Positions 56,401 through 64,000 of a DNA stretch of 64,000 nt are shown here, piece by piece. The notes under the pieces are model-generated. The model was not told the DNA's origin. It did not search any database and saw only the letters and a list, made by a program, of their open reading frames with translations. The position numbers and the translations under genes were made by a program. Every line of letters begins with the position of its first letter. Within the stretch, counting starts at the first letter, position 1. Location: assembly GCA_910579525.1 (NCBI GenBank), contig CAJTUK010000005.1:124001-188000 (forward strand). Direction: 5' to 3'. Source of the DNA: an uncultured Christensenella sp. (GTDB taxonomy: Bacteria; Bacillota; Clostridia; Christensenellales; Borkfalkiaceae).

Positions 56401-57090
56401 ATGAATAATTTCGGCGACTTTTTATACGCTTTGCGTAAAGAAAAGGGTATTACGCAGGCTCAACTCGCGCAGGAACTGGGTGTTACGAACAAAGCTGTGT
56501 CTAAATGGGAAACGGGCGAAGCCATGCCCGAAACCTCGCTCCTCGTTCCGCTTTCAAAGATTTTCGGCGTGACCGTAGACGAACTTTTAAACGGTGAAAG
56601 AAAGCGGGAACATAATTCTATCGGCGGCGAAAGCGCGGAGTTTCCCTCGCCCGACTATATAAAAAACCATATGTTTACGCGAGGCAAAGAAGAGAGCGCA
56701 ACGCTCGGCGACAAAATCTGCGGCGCGCTCTGCGGCTTGATCGTAACGCTCGGATTTATCTCGTATCTGTTGGTCGGTGTGTTTACTTCGCTGTGGCATC
56801 CTTATTGGATAATTTCGGCAGTCTGTCCGCTTATCTGCGGCATAATAGGGTGTATATTCGATATGTGCAACCCCTTAAAGCGAGAAAAAAAGCGCGCGAA
56901 AGGTGAGAATCCTTACACGGGTAACATATGCGGAGTTATAATTCTTTCTTCCGTAATCGCCTATCTGTTCGTCGGTGTTTTCACTTCTTTGTGGCACCCT
57001 TACTGGGTAATAGTGGCGGCGGGGGGTGTCGCTTGCTTCGCAATCGGTTGCGTTGGAGACGTTATCGAACACGGAAAAAACAAAAAATGA
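56401..57090 (+). CDS. XRE-family regulator with a duplicated two-helix membrane module
   Basis: 229 residues from ATG 56401, with GGAG at 56391-56394 (the frame is open to 56380). Residues about 1-65 are an HTH_3 domain (LRKEKGITQAQLAQELGVTNKAVSKWETGEAMPETSLLVPLSKIFGVTVDELLNG). After a linker, two membrane modules repeat: SYLLVGVFTSLWHPYWII at about 120 and AYLFVGVFTSLWHPYWVI at about 185, each followed by a helix ending in GCIFDM or GCVGDV. Such XRE-TM proteins are common in Clostridia and may sense envelope conditions; the signal is unknown. Confidence 0.85.
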   Translation: MNNFGDFLYALRKEKGITQAQLAQELGVTNKAVSKWETGEAMPETSLLVPLSKIFGVTVDELLNGERKREHNSIGGESAEFPSPDYIKNHMFTRGKEESATLGDKICGALCGLIVTLGFISYLLVGVFTSLWHPYWIISAVCPLICGIIGCIFDMCNPLKREKKRAKGENPYTGNICGVIILSSVIAYLFVGVFTSLWHPYWVIVAAGGVACFAIGCVGDVIEHGKNKK

Positions 57091-57099
57091 CTTTATTCG

Positions 57100-57138
57100 G
57101 CCCGCCCGCTTGAAAAAGCGGGCGGGCTGTGTTATAAT
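57100..57138 (+). promoter_or_regulatory. Stem-loop with the adenine deaminase promoter inside it
   Basis: GCCCGCCCGCTT (57100-57111) pairs with AAGCGGGCGGGC (57116-57127). The -35 TTGAAA (57110-57115) covers the loop, the 17-base spacer is the 3' arm plus five bases, and TATAAT is at 57133-57138. No T tract follows, so the hairpin may protect the end of the upstream mRNA. Confidence 0.7.
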
Positions 57139-57167
57139 ATCCTTACGTTATATTTACGGAGGAAATT

Positions 57168-58880
57168 ATGCTCGAAAAATATATTCTCGCCGCAAGGCGG
57201 GCGGAAAAGTGCGATTTGGTGTTAAAAAACGCGGAGTATATCGACGTTTTTACCGCAACCGTTAAAAATGGAGATATAGGTATAACAGGCGGTAAAATAG
57301 TCGGCGTAGGCGAATATTGCGGAAAAAAAGAAATAGACTGCAAAGGGCTTACCGTGCTTCCCGGATATATCGACGGACACGTGCATATAGAGAGCTCGCA
57401 GCTCTCGCCGGAAGAGTTCGCCTCTTTGATAGTCCCCCGCGGCACCACTACGATAATAGCCGACCCGCACGAAATAACCAACGTTTGCGGTATGGCGGGT
57501 TGCGAATATATCGCAAAAGCGTCTCAAAGCGTTCCGCTTGACGTAAAAATACAGCTTCCCTCTTGCGTGCCCGCAACACCTTTCGAAACGAGCGGTGCGA
57601 CGCTCAACGGAGCAGACATTCAAAAGTATATTAAATACGAATATATATACGGGTTGGGCGAGTTTATGAATTATCCCGGCGTAATCTTTTGCGACCCCGA
57701 CGTAATCAAAAAACTCGAATCCGCCCATGCGGAAGGCAGGATTATAGACGGCCACGCTCCCGCCGTATACGGCTACGAGCTCAACGCATACCTCTGCGGC
57801 GGCATATCCACCGACCACGAGTGCGTAACCAAAGAGGAGATAGAAGAAAAGATTTCAAAAGGTATGTACGTGCATATCCGTCACGGCTCTTCTACGCAGA
57901 ACCTCGGCAATGCAAAATATATTACGTCCGCGAATATGCGTCGTTTTATACTGTGTACCGACGATAGGCACGCAGCCGATTTAAAGGAAAAGGGGCACCT
58001 CGACGACGCCTTGCGCAAGCTCGTTGCGGGCGGGTTGGACCCCGTTACCGCGGTAATATGCGCCACTTTAAACTGCGCCGAGTGTTACGGGCTCAAATGG
58101 AAGGGGGCGATTGCGCCATTCTATACAGCCGACCTCGTAGCCGTGGACAATCTCAAAAATTTCAACGCCAAACACGTAATAAAGGACGGCGAAGAAGTGG
58201 CGTTAAACGGCAAACCGCTGTTCGATACCTCAAAACGCTATCTGCCGGAAAGCGTTCTCAATACGGTGCGCCTTAACGAAATAAAGGCAAAGGATTTTAT
58301 ATTAAAACTTAATGGCAAAAAGGCGAAGGCGATGACCATAGAGCCCGGCGGCGTGGTCACCGGTTGCGAGATAGTAGAAGTGGAAAGCAAAAACGGCGAC
58401 GTTGATCTCGAAGGAACGGATTTGTTGAAACTCAACGTCGTTGAAAGGCATAAGCTCACGGGCAATATAGGCAGGGCGCTTTTCAAGGGCTACGGCTTTA
58501 AAGGCGGGGCGATGGGCATAACCATAGCTCACGATTCGCACAATATAATTCTGCTCGGCGACGATAACGAGAGTATGGCAAAGGCGGCAAACCGCTTAAA
58601 AGAGATAGGCGGCGGCATGGTAATAGTTGACAAAAAAACCGGCGAAACGCACTCGTTAACGCTGGATATTGCGGGGTTAATGTCCTCGCGCGACGCGGAA
58701 AGCTTACAGCGCGACAGCCGCGCCCTCATAGAGCGCGCTCACGCAATGGGCGTAAAAAGGGATTTCGAGGCGTTTATGTCTCTCGCGTTTCTTTCGCTCG
58801 CGGTGATTCCCAAACTCAAAATAACGGACGCGGGACTTTTCGACGTGGAAAAGTTTTCTTTTACAGATATAAACGCGTAA
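57168..58880 (+). CDS. ade: Adenine deaminase
   Basis: A 570-residue amidohydrolase. The metal motif GYIDGHVHIESS (about 65-76), RGTTTIIADPHEITNVCG, IDGHAPAVYGYELNAYLCGGISTDHE and ILCTDDRHAADL are characteristic of bacterial Ade/AdeC, as is the C-terminal GGMVIVDKKTGETHSLTLDIAGLMS. It deaminates adenine to hypoxanthine. Length agrees with the family. GGAGG lies at 57158-57162. It probably acts on purine bases imported by the permease upstream. Confidence 0.96.
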   Translation: MLEKYILAARRAEKCDLVLKNAEYIDVFTATVKNGDIGITGGKIVGVGEYCGKKEIDCKGLTVLPGYIDGHVHIESSQLSPEEFASLIVPRGTTTIIADPHEITNVCGMAGCEYIAKASQSVPLDVKIQLPSCVPATPFETSGATLNGADIQKYIKYEYIYGLGEFMNYPGVIFCDPDVIKKLESAHAEGRIIDGHAPAVYGYELNAYLCGGISTDHECVTKEEIEEKISKGMYVHIRHGSSTQNLGNAKYITSANMRRFILCTDDRHAADLKEKGHLDDALRKLVAGGLDPVTAVICATLNCAECYGLKWKGAIAPFYTADLVAVDNLKNFNAKHVIKDGEEVALNGKPLFDTSKRYLPESVLNTVRLNEIKAKDFILKLNGKKAKAMTIEPGGVVTGCEIVEVESKNGDVDLEGTDLLKLNVVERHKLTGNIGRALFKGYGFKGGAMGITIAHDSHNIILLGDDNESMAKAANRLKEIGGGMVIVDKKTGETHSLTLDIAGLMSSRDAESLQRDSRALIERAHAMGVKRDFEAFMSLAFLSLAVIPKLKITDAGLFDVEKFSFTDINA

Positions 58881-58887
58881 ACGGGCT

Positions 58888-58922
58888 CCCCCGACGGCTT
58901 TAAGCCGTCGGGGGTTTATTAT
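58888..58922 (+). terminator. Terminator of ade
   Basis: CCCCCGACGGCTT and AAGCCGTCGGGGG (58888-58914) form a near-perfect stem with a minimal loop, then TTTATT. Confidence 0.9.
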
Positions 58923-59024
58923 GCGAAAAATGCGTTTATAAATAGATATAGGGTAAAAAAAGGCTTAAAAGTCAAATTCGGTCAATTTTTTTAATTCTAA
59001 ATTGTAAAAAATTACCTAAAAAAT

Positions 59025-59053
59025 TTTACTTATTTCACGTTTTATAGTACAAT
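59025..59053 (+). promoter_or_regulatory. secA promoter
   Basis: TTTACT (59025-59030), 17-base spacer, TACAAT (59048-59053). Confidence 0.7.
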
Positions 59054-59087
59054 TAAAAAAGACGATTATAATTTCAAGGATTTAATT

Positions 59088-62000
59088 ATGGGACTCATCA
59101 AATATATTCTCGGAGCGGATTCGAGAAGCGCACTCAAAAAGCTCAATAAACTTGCCAACAAAGTGGAAGCTCTCGAAGACAAGTATTCCGCAATGGACGA
59201 CAAAGAGCTCAAAGACCAGACCCGCGTTCTGAAAGAACGGCTTGAAAAAGGCGAAACGCTCGACGATATTATGTTCGACGCGTTCGCGGCGTTCAGGGAG
59301 GCGAGCTGGCGCGTGCTCAAAATGAAGCACTTCCACGTGCAGATAGTCGGCGGTATATGCCTGCATCAGGGCCGTATTGCGGAAATGAAAACGGGTGAAG
59401 GTAAAACCCTCGTTTCAACTCTGCCCGCATATCTCAACGCGCTTACGGGCAAGGGTGTGCACATAGTGACGGTAAACGATTACCTTGCAAAGCGCGACGC
59501 CGAGTGGATGGGTAAAGTCCATAAGTTTATGGGGCTGACCGTGGGCGTAGTAGTTCCCGGAATGGACGACGCGGAAAAACAGAAAGCGTATAAGTGCGAC
59601 GTTATTTACGCAACCAACAACGAACTCGGCTTCGATTATCTGCGAGATAACCTCAAAACTTCGATTCCCGCAATGGTTCAGCGCGAACTCAACTATTGCA
59701 TAATCGACGAGGTCGACTCCATTTTGATAGACGAGGCGAGAACCCCCCTCATAATCTCGGGCAGGGGTGGAGAAAGCTCCAAACTTTACGAGGACGTCGA
59801 TAAGTTCGTGCGCACTTTGAACGGCGGTTTCGACGACGATAAAAAGGACGCGGAAAAGAACGCGCCTTCCAAGAAAAAGAAGGATAGCGAAGAAGCCCGC
59901 GCCGCTGCCGAAAGGCTTGAAAAAATCCTTGAAGCAATGGAAAACTGGGACTATATAATAGACCGTAAGGACAAGTCCGTTACCATAACCGAAAAGGGCG
60001 CGGAAAAGGCGGAACGCTTCTTTAACATACGCAACCTCGGCGATATAGAAAACGCCGATTTAAACCACCATATACAGCAGGCTTTAAAGGCGCACGAGCT
60101 GTTCCATAACGGCGAGGAATACATCGTTTCGCCCGACGGCGAAATTCTTATTGTAGACGAATTCACGGGACGCGTCCTCAACGGCAGACGTTATTCCGAC
60201 GGACTTCATCAGGCTATAGAGGCAAAGGAACACGTTAAGGTCAAAGACGAAAACAAGACCCACGCAACCGTTACCTTCCAGAACTATTTCCGCCTTTACA
60301 AAAAACTTGCCGGCATGACCGGTACCGCTATGACGGAAGAGGACGAGTTCAGAACTATTTATTCACTCGACGTCGTGCCTATTCCCACCAACAGACCCGT
60401 TCAGCGCGTGGACTATGCGGATATGATTTATTCCACGGTAGAGGGCAAAAAGAAAGCTATCGTAAACGAAGTAGTGGAGCGCCACGCAAAGGGTCAGCCT
60501 ATTCTTATAGGTACCGTTACGGTAGAGAGGTCGGAAGAAATTTCCCGACTTTTGAGAAGAAACGGAATTAAGCACAACATACTCAACGCAAAAAATCACG
60601 AACGCGAAGCGGAAATAGTCGCGCAGGCGGGCAGACTTAACGCCGTGACCATAGCCACCAACATGGCGGGGCGCGGAACGGATATTCTGCTTGGCGGCAA
60701 CCCCGAATATCTCGCTAAAAAGCGCATGCGCGAAGAGGGTTACGACCACGAAATGGTGGAGGTTGCAATCTCTTATGCGGACAGAGAATTTTCAGAGGAA
60801 GAGCAGGTCGCTCGCAAACGCTACGCCGAGCTCTACGACGGATATAAAAAGGAAACAGACGCCGAAAAGAAAGAGGTTATAGAAGCGGGCGGGCTTTGCA
60901 TACTCGGCACCGAAAGGCACGAAAGCCGCCGTATCGACAACCAGCTCCGCGGACGAAGCGGACGTCAGGGCGACCCCGGCGCTTCCGTATTCTTCATATC
61001 GCTCGAAGACGACCTTGCAAAGAGGTTCGGCGGCGAGAGAATGAAGCAGCTCTATTCGGTGTTCAAAATAGACGAGGATCAGTGTCTTCAATCCAAAATG
61101 CTCACCCGCAGCGTAGAGAACGCGCAAAAGGCGATAGAGGGCAGAAACTTCGGTATAAGAAAGCACACGCTCCAATACGACGAAGTAATGAACGAACAGC
61201 GTAAAACCATTTACGGCGAAAGGCTCAACGTTTTGCGCGGCGCCGACGTGCACGAGCAGATGTTAAAATATATCCCCGATTATATCGAAAAGGTCGTAGG
61301 CGAAACGGTAGACACCGCGGCTATGCCCGAAAAGTGGGACGAGGAAGCGCTTAACAACGCTTTGCGCCAGCGCGTTTATCCCGACGAGTGCGAGTTTGTC
61401 ATAACCCGCGAAATGCTCGAGCGCTGGGATTATCAAAAGGCAATCAGTAAAATTTCGAAGGAAGTTATAAAAGCTTACGAACAAAAGATCGTAAACATTT
61501 CCGAAATGACCGACGGGCAGGTTGACTATCGTCAGGTTGAAAGAAACGAACTTTTGCGCGGCGTAGATAAAAACTGGATAGATCACATAGACGCGATGGA
61601 TCAGCTCCGCAAGGGCATAGGTTTGCGCGGATACGCCCAGCAGGACCCTGTAATCGCCTACAAGCAGGAAGGTTACGAAATGTTCGACGAAATGATTGAC
61701 CGTATTCAGACCACGACTATTTCCCGCCTTTTGAAGGGGCAGATAGTGCGCGTGCAGAACGGCGTTCCCGTAGCGCCCCAGAGACCGCGCAACGTGGCTC
61801 CCGTAAATCCCGCGGTTGCGGCTCGCGCGCAGGAAATGATGCAACAGCGTATAAAGGAGAGGGAAGAGGCTGAAAAGAACGCGCAACCCGCGCCCGCCGA
61901 ACCCGAAAAACAGCCCGAAGCGCCCGCCCGCGAGAGCGGCCCCGCGATAGGCGACGCTCCGGAGCCTCCCAAGGATTTGGCTACGAATATCGGCGGAAAG

Positions 62001-62105
62001 CAACTCCCCAAAGTTAACGCTAAAAATTCGAAGATAGGCAGAAACGACCCCTGCCCTTGCGGTTCGGGTAAGAAGTATAAAAACTGTTGCGGAAAGCTCT
62101 CGTAA
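59088..62105 (+). CDS. secA: Preprotein translocase ATPase SecA
   Basis: A 1,005-residue SecA. Walker A MKTGEGKTLVSTLPAYL (about 100-116), motif II IDEVDSILIDEARTPLIISG, MTGTAMTEEDEF, TNMAGRGTDILLGGNPEYLAKK and the C-terminal zinc motif NDPCPCGSGKKYKNCCGK are all present. A charged Lys/Asp/Glu insert (about 248-280) breaks the nucleotide-binding region, and a Pro/Glu/Ala-rich linker (about 920-960) precedes the zinc tail. It drives protein export through SecYEG. AAGGA lies 8 bases before ATG 59088. Confidence 0.98.
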   Translation: MGLIKYILGADSRSALKKLNKLANKVEALEDKYSAMDDKELKDQTRVLKERLEKGETLDDIMFDAFAAFREASWRVLKMKHFHVQIVGGICLHQGRIAEMKTGEGKTLVSTLPAYLNALTGKGVHIVTVNDYLAKRDAEWMGKVHKFMGLTVGVVVPGMDDAEKQKAYKCDVIYATNNELGFDYLRDNLKTSIPAMVQRELNYCIIDEVDSILIDEARTPLIISGRGGESSKLYEDVDKFVRTLNGGFDDDKKDAEKNAPSKKKKDSEEARAAAERLEKILEAMENWDYIIDRKDKSVTITEKGAEKAERFFNIRNLGDIENADLNHHIQQALKAHELFHNGEEYIVSPDGEILIVDEFTGRVLNGRRYSDGLHQAIEAKEHVKVKDENKTHATVTFQNYFRLYKKLAGMTGTAMTEEDEFRTIYSLDVVPIPTNRPVQRVDYADMIYSTVEGKKKAIVNEVVERHAKGQPILIGTVTVERSEEISRLLRRNGIKHNILNAKNHEREAEIVAQAGRLNAVTIATNMAGRGTDILLGGNPEYLAKKRMREEGYDHEMVEVAISYADREFSEEEQVARKRYAELYDGYKKETDAEKKEVIEAGGLCILGTERHESRRIDNQLRGRSGRQGDPGASVFFISLEDDLAKRFGGERMKQLYSVFKIDEDQCLQSKMLTRSVENAQKAIEGRNFGIRKHTLQYDEVMNEQRKTIYGERLNVLRGADVHEQMLKYIPDYIEKVVGETVDTAAMPEKWDEEALNNALRQRVYPDECEFVITREMLERWDYQKAISKISKEVIKAYEQKIVNISEMTDGQVDYRQVERNELLRGVDKNWIDHIDAMDQLRKGIGLRGYAQQDPVIAYKQEGYEMFDEMIDRIQTTTISRLLKGQIVRVQNGVPVAPQRPRNVAPVNPAVAARAQEMMQQRIKEREEAEKNAQPAPAEPEKQPEAPARESGPAIGDAPEPPKDLATNIGGKQLPKVNAKNSKIGRNDPCPCGSGKKYKNCCGKLS

Positions 62106-62238
62106 CCGGTACTCGTAAAAATACGTCGGTAACGGATAAAACCTAACGACGTTGCGATATCGGCGTCCTCAATAATCAGATAAGCGCGCTTAACACAGTC
62201 TGCATAATTGCACGGTAAAGCGCGCAAACGGAACGTTT

Positions 62239-63339
62239 ATGTTTAAAGCAGACGATTACAGATTAAAATTAAAAGCCCTCGGCGACACCCTTGCCGAGGC
62301 GAAATACGCGCTCGATATAGATAACCTCGGCGGGCGGCTCGAAGAACTGAAAGCCGAGCAGGAAAGGCCCGAAGTATGGCAGGATTTGGAAAAGTCCAAA
62401 AAAATCGGACGTGAGATTTCCGCGGTAGAGGGGAAAATTAGCTCTTATAAAAAGGGCGAAAACGCGCTTGCAGACGCTTACGCTTTTATCGATTTAATCG
62501 AAGAAGCCGACGACGAGAGCCTTATTCCGGAACTCGAGGGAATGATTTCTACGGCCGAAGAGGATATAGAAAACATGCGCATACGCGCTCTGTTAAAGGG
62601 CAAGTATGACGCAAACAACGCTATTTTGAATCTGCACGCGGGCGCGGGCGGCACCGAGGCGTGCGACTGGACGTCTATGCTCTACCGTATGTATTGCCGC
62701 TACTGCGAGCAGCAGGGTTTTAAAGTTACCGAGCTCGACTTCGAGGACGGAGACGAGGCGGGGCTTAAATCCGTATCTTTTAAAGTGGACGGAGAAAACG
62801 CTTACGGATTTTTAAAGGCGGAAAAGGGCGTGCACAGGCTTGTGCGCATATCTCCCTTCGACAGTAACAAGCGCCGTCATACGTCGTTTGCTTCGCTGGA
62901 AGTTATGCCGGAAGTGGACGATGACAACTCCGTTGAAATTAAAGACGAAGATATAAGGATAGACGTTTACCGCTCTTCGGGCGCGGGCGGACAAAAGGTA
63001 AACAAGACCGAAACGGCTATACGTATAACGCACTTCCCCACGGGCATAGTGGTAACGTGCCAGAACGAGAGAAGCCAGCTCCAGAACAAGGCGATGGCGT
63101 TCGAGTATCTGCGCGCGAAGCTGGTTGAGCGGCAGATAGCCGAGCGCGAAGCCGCCGACGCGGAGTTGAAGGGCGAAATAAAGAAAATAGAGTGGGGCAG
63201 TCAGATAAGAAGCTACGTTTTTTGCCCCTATACCCTTGCCAAAGACCACCGCACGGGTTTTGAAAACACAAATATTCAAGGCGTTATGGACGGGGATATT
63301 CAGGGGTTTATTATCGATTACCTCAAAAAAACCGTTTAA
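62239..63339 (+). CDS. prfB: Peptide chain release factor 2, without programmed frameshift
   Basis: A 366-residue RF2. The stop-recognition motif reads SPF (ISPFDSNKRRHTSFAS), which marks RF2, and the catalytic GGQ lies at about 249-251 (SSGAGGQKVNKTETAIR). Where many RF2 genes have an in-frame TGA and a +1 shift (near codon 26), this gene reads straight through (YALDIDNLGGRLEELK). It releases peptides at UAA and UGA. No strong Shine-Dalgarno site; secA lies 133 bases upstream. Confidence 0.96.
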   Translation: MFKADDYRLKLKALGDTLAEAKYALDIDNLGGRLEELKAEQERPEVWQDLEKSKKIGREISAVEGKISSYKKGENALADAYAFIDLIEEADDESLIPELEGMISTAEEDIENMRIRALLKGKYDANNAILNLHAGAGGTEACDWTSMLYRMYCRYCEQQGFKVTELDFEDGDEAGLKSVSFKVDGENAYGFLKAEKGVHRLVRISPFDSNKRRHTSFASLEVMPEVDDDNSVEIKDEDIRIDVYRSSGAGGQKVNKTETAIRITHFPTGIVVTCQNERSQLQNKAMAFEYLRAKLVERQIAEREAADAELKGEIKKIEWGSQIRSYVFCPYTLAKDHRTGFENTNIQGVMDGDIQGFIIDYLKKTV

Positions 63340-63463
63340 AAAACAGCGTATATACTTCGCAATACTGCGTCAACCTTACGTTTTTCTTCGGGTCGCGTAC
63401 GTCTGTGTACGCTCCCCTTGAAAAGCCGCGGTTTCCTTATTTGCTCATATTTGCGCAGTTTTT
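63339..63463 (+). repeat. Structured intergenic element, copy 4 (after prfB)
   Basis: Outer arms AAAAAC-A-GCG (63339-63348) and CGC-A-GTTTTT (63454-63463) pair with one A/A mismatch; the 5' arm begins on the last base of the prfB stop codon. Central hairpin GCGTAC-GTCTGT-GTACGC (63395-63412). The inner text is more diverged (CTTCGCAATACTGCGTCAAC) than in copies 1-3. Confidence 0.65.
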
Positions 63464-63487
63464 GCCCGCGCAATTTAAATTTTTATT

Positions 63488-64000
63488 ATGTACAATCCCG
63501 ATAAGAGAATAAAAGAAAATCCCGTGATTTTGGGGATAGAATCGAGTTGCGACGAAACTGCCGCCGCCGTTATCCGCGGAAGGACTCTTTTATCGAGCGT
63601 AATTATTTCTTCCGCGACCGAACAGGCGAAGTACGGCGGAGTAGTGCCGGAAATAGCTTCTCGCGCGCATACCGAGGCGGTTGACGAGGCTGTTAAACGT
63701 GCCGTTGACGAAGCGGGGATAACGCTTAAAGAGCTGGACGCGGTTGCGGTGACTTACGGCGCGGGACTTTTGGGCGCGCTGCTCGTGGGGTTGTCTTTTG
63801 CGAAATCTTTGGCGTACGCGTTGAATATTCCGCTTATTGCCGTCAACCATATCCGCGGACATCTTGCGGCGGCTTATCTTGCCGACCCCGAGTTGAAACC
63901 GCCGTTTATAACTCTGCTCGCAAGCGGCGGGCATACTGCGGTTTTACAAACGGAGAGCTATACGAAGTTTTCTTTTTTGGGCGGCACCTGCGACGACGCG
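63488..64000 (+). CDS. tsaD: tRNA N6-adenosine threonylcarbamoyltransferase, 3' end cut by the window
   Basis: The frame is open from ATG 63488 to the end of the window (171 codons). ILGIESSCDETAAAVIRG (about 14-31), YGGVVPEIASRAHTEAV, AVTYGAGLLGALLVGLSFAKSLAYALNIPLIAVNHIRGH (metal ligands His-x3-His) and LLASGGHTAVL identify TsaD. It transfers the threonylcarbamoyl group to A37 of ANN-decoding tRNAs. No Shine-Dalgarno site precedes the ATG; GTG 63524 (M-I-L-G-I) is an alternative start that matches the usual family N-terminus. Confidence 0.95.
   Translation, partial: MYNPDKRIKENPVILGIESSCDETAAAVIRGRTLLSSVIISSATEQAKYGGVVPEIASRAHTEAVDEAVKRAVDEAGITLKELDAVAVTYGAGLLGALLVGLSFAKSLAYALNIPLIAVNHIRGHLAAAYLADPELKPPFITLLASGGHTAVLQTESYTKFSFLGGTCDDA

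Noticed and set aside
62150..62238. Hairpin GCGCGCTT/AAAGCGCGC before prfB as a riboswitch
   Set aside because: The loop is about 25 bases, with no conserved core; it is probably incidental.
1..64000. CRISPR array
   Set aside because: No regularly spaced direct repeats or cas genes were seen; the repeats found are dispersed.

Overview
The window looks like a chromosomal segment of an endospore-forming or formerly spore-forming Bacillota, most likely a gut Clostridia lineage. The evidence is a SigG-type sporulation sigma factor, a YlmC/YmxH-type PRC-barrel protein, the DUF421/DUF4363 membrane pair, strong Shine-Dalgarno sites, sigma-A promoters with 17-bp spacers, and cysteine-repeat and BspA-like lipoproteins. 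A Christensenellales-like placement is only a guess. Almost all genes lie on the + strand. The host DNA is moderately GC-rich, so the AT-rich left end (1-2100) and the patch around 50.6-51.25 kb stand out.

Region by region: (1) 1-~2125 is the right end of an integrated element: a cut small ORF, a short ORF and a large serine recombinase with terminator. It ends inside sigG, whose 3' part resumes at about 2126; the 5' part should lie beyond the other end of the element, outside the window. A lone tyrosine recombinase follows. (2) 3.8-13.3 kb is a MoxR/DUF58/von Willebrand A operon ending in a lipoprotein. (3) 13.7-17.8 kb holds a surface lipoprotein, a CvpA-like protein, a YlmC-like protein and the DUF421/DUF4363 pair. 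(4) 17.9-21.2 kb is a compact folate operon (folC-folE-folP-folBK), followed by Ppx/GppA-HD, Maf, an MreB-like protein, LepA, an MGMT-family protein and HemW. (5) 28.1-31.8 kb has an acetyltransferase, a lipoprotein with seven cysteine repeats plus leucine-rich repeats, and two anchored proteins. (6) 31.9-44.8 kb has GuaB, GuaA, a HelD-like helicase, a 1,872-residue DUF4011 helicase with a degenerate nuclease fold, and a small XRE regulator. (7) 44.9-48 kb is the minus-strand asd-dapA-dapB operon behind a lysine riboswitch and terminator. (8) 48.1-58.9 kb has a large anchored surface protein, a probably acquired acetyltransferase, an ArsR/P-type ATPase metal-efflux operon, a purine permease, an XRE-membrane protein and adenine deaminase. 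(9) 59-64 kb has SecA, RF2 without the programmed frameshift, and the start of TsaD.

The most interesting signals are these. First, a serine-recombinase element splits sigG in the same way that skin elements split sigK. Second, a family of four intergenic elements of about 117-125 nt (33346, 35033, 54218, 63339) starts at or just after stop codons; the outer stem and central hairpin differ in sequence between copies but stay self-complementary, which suggests an undescribed structured RNA or repeat. Third, two abutting palindromes sit just after the predicted transcription start in the leaders of three unrelated genes, and a similar pair lies at 51343. Fourth, two promoters are embedded in terminator hairpins. 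The purine genes (guaB, guaA, permease, adenine deaminase), the lysine genes and the folate genes form coherent metabolic blocks.
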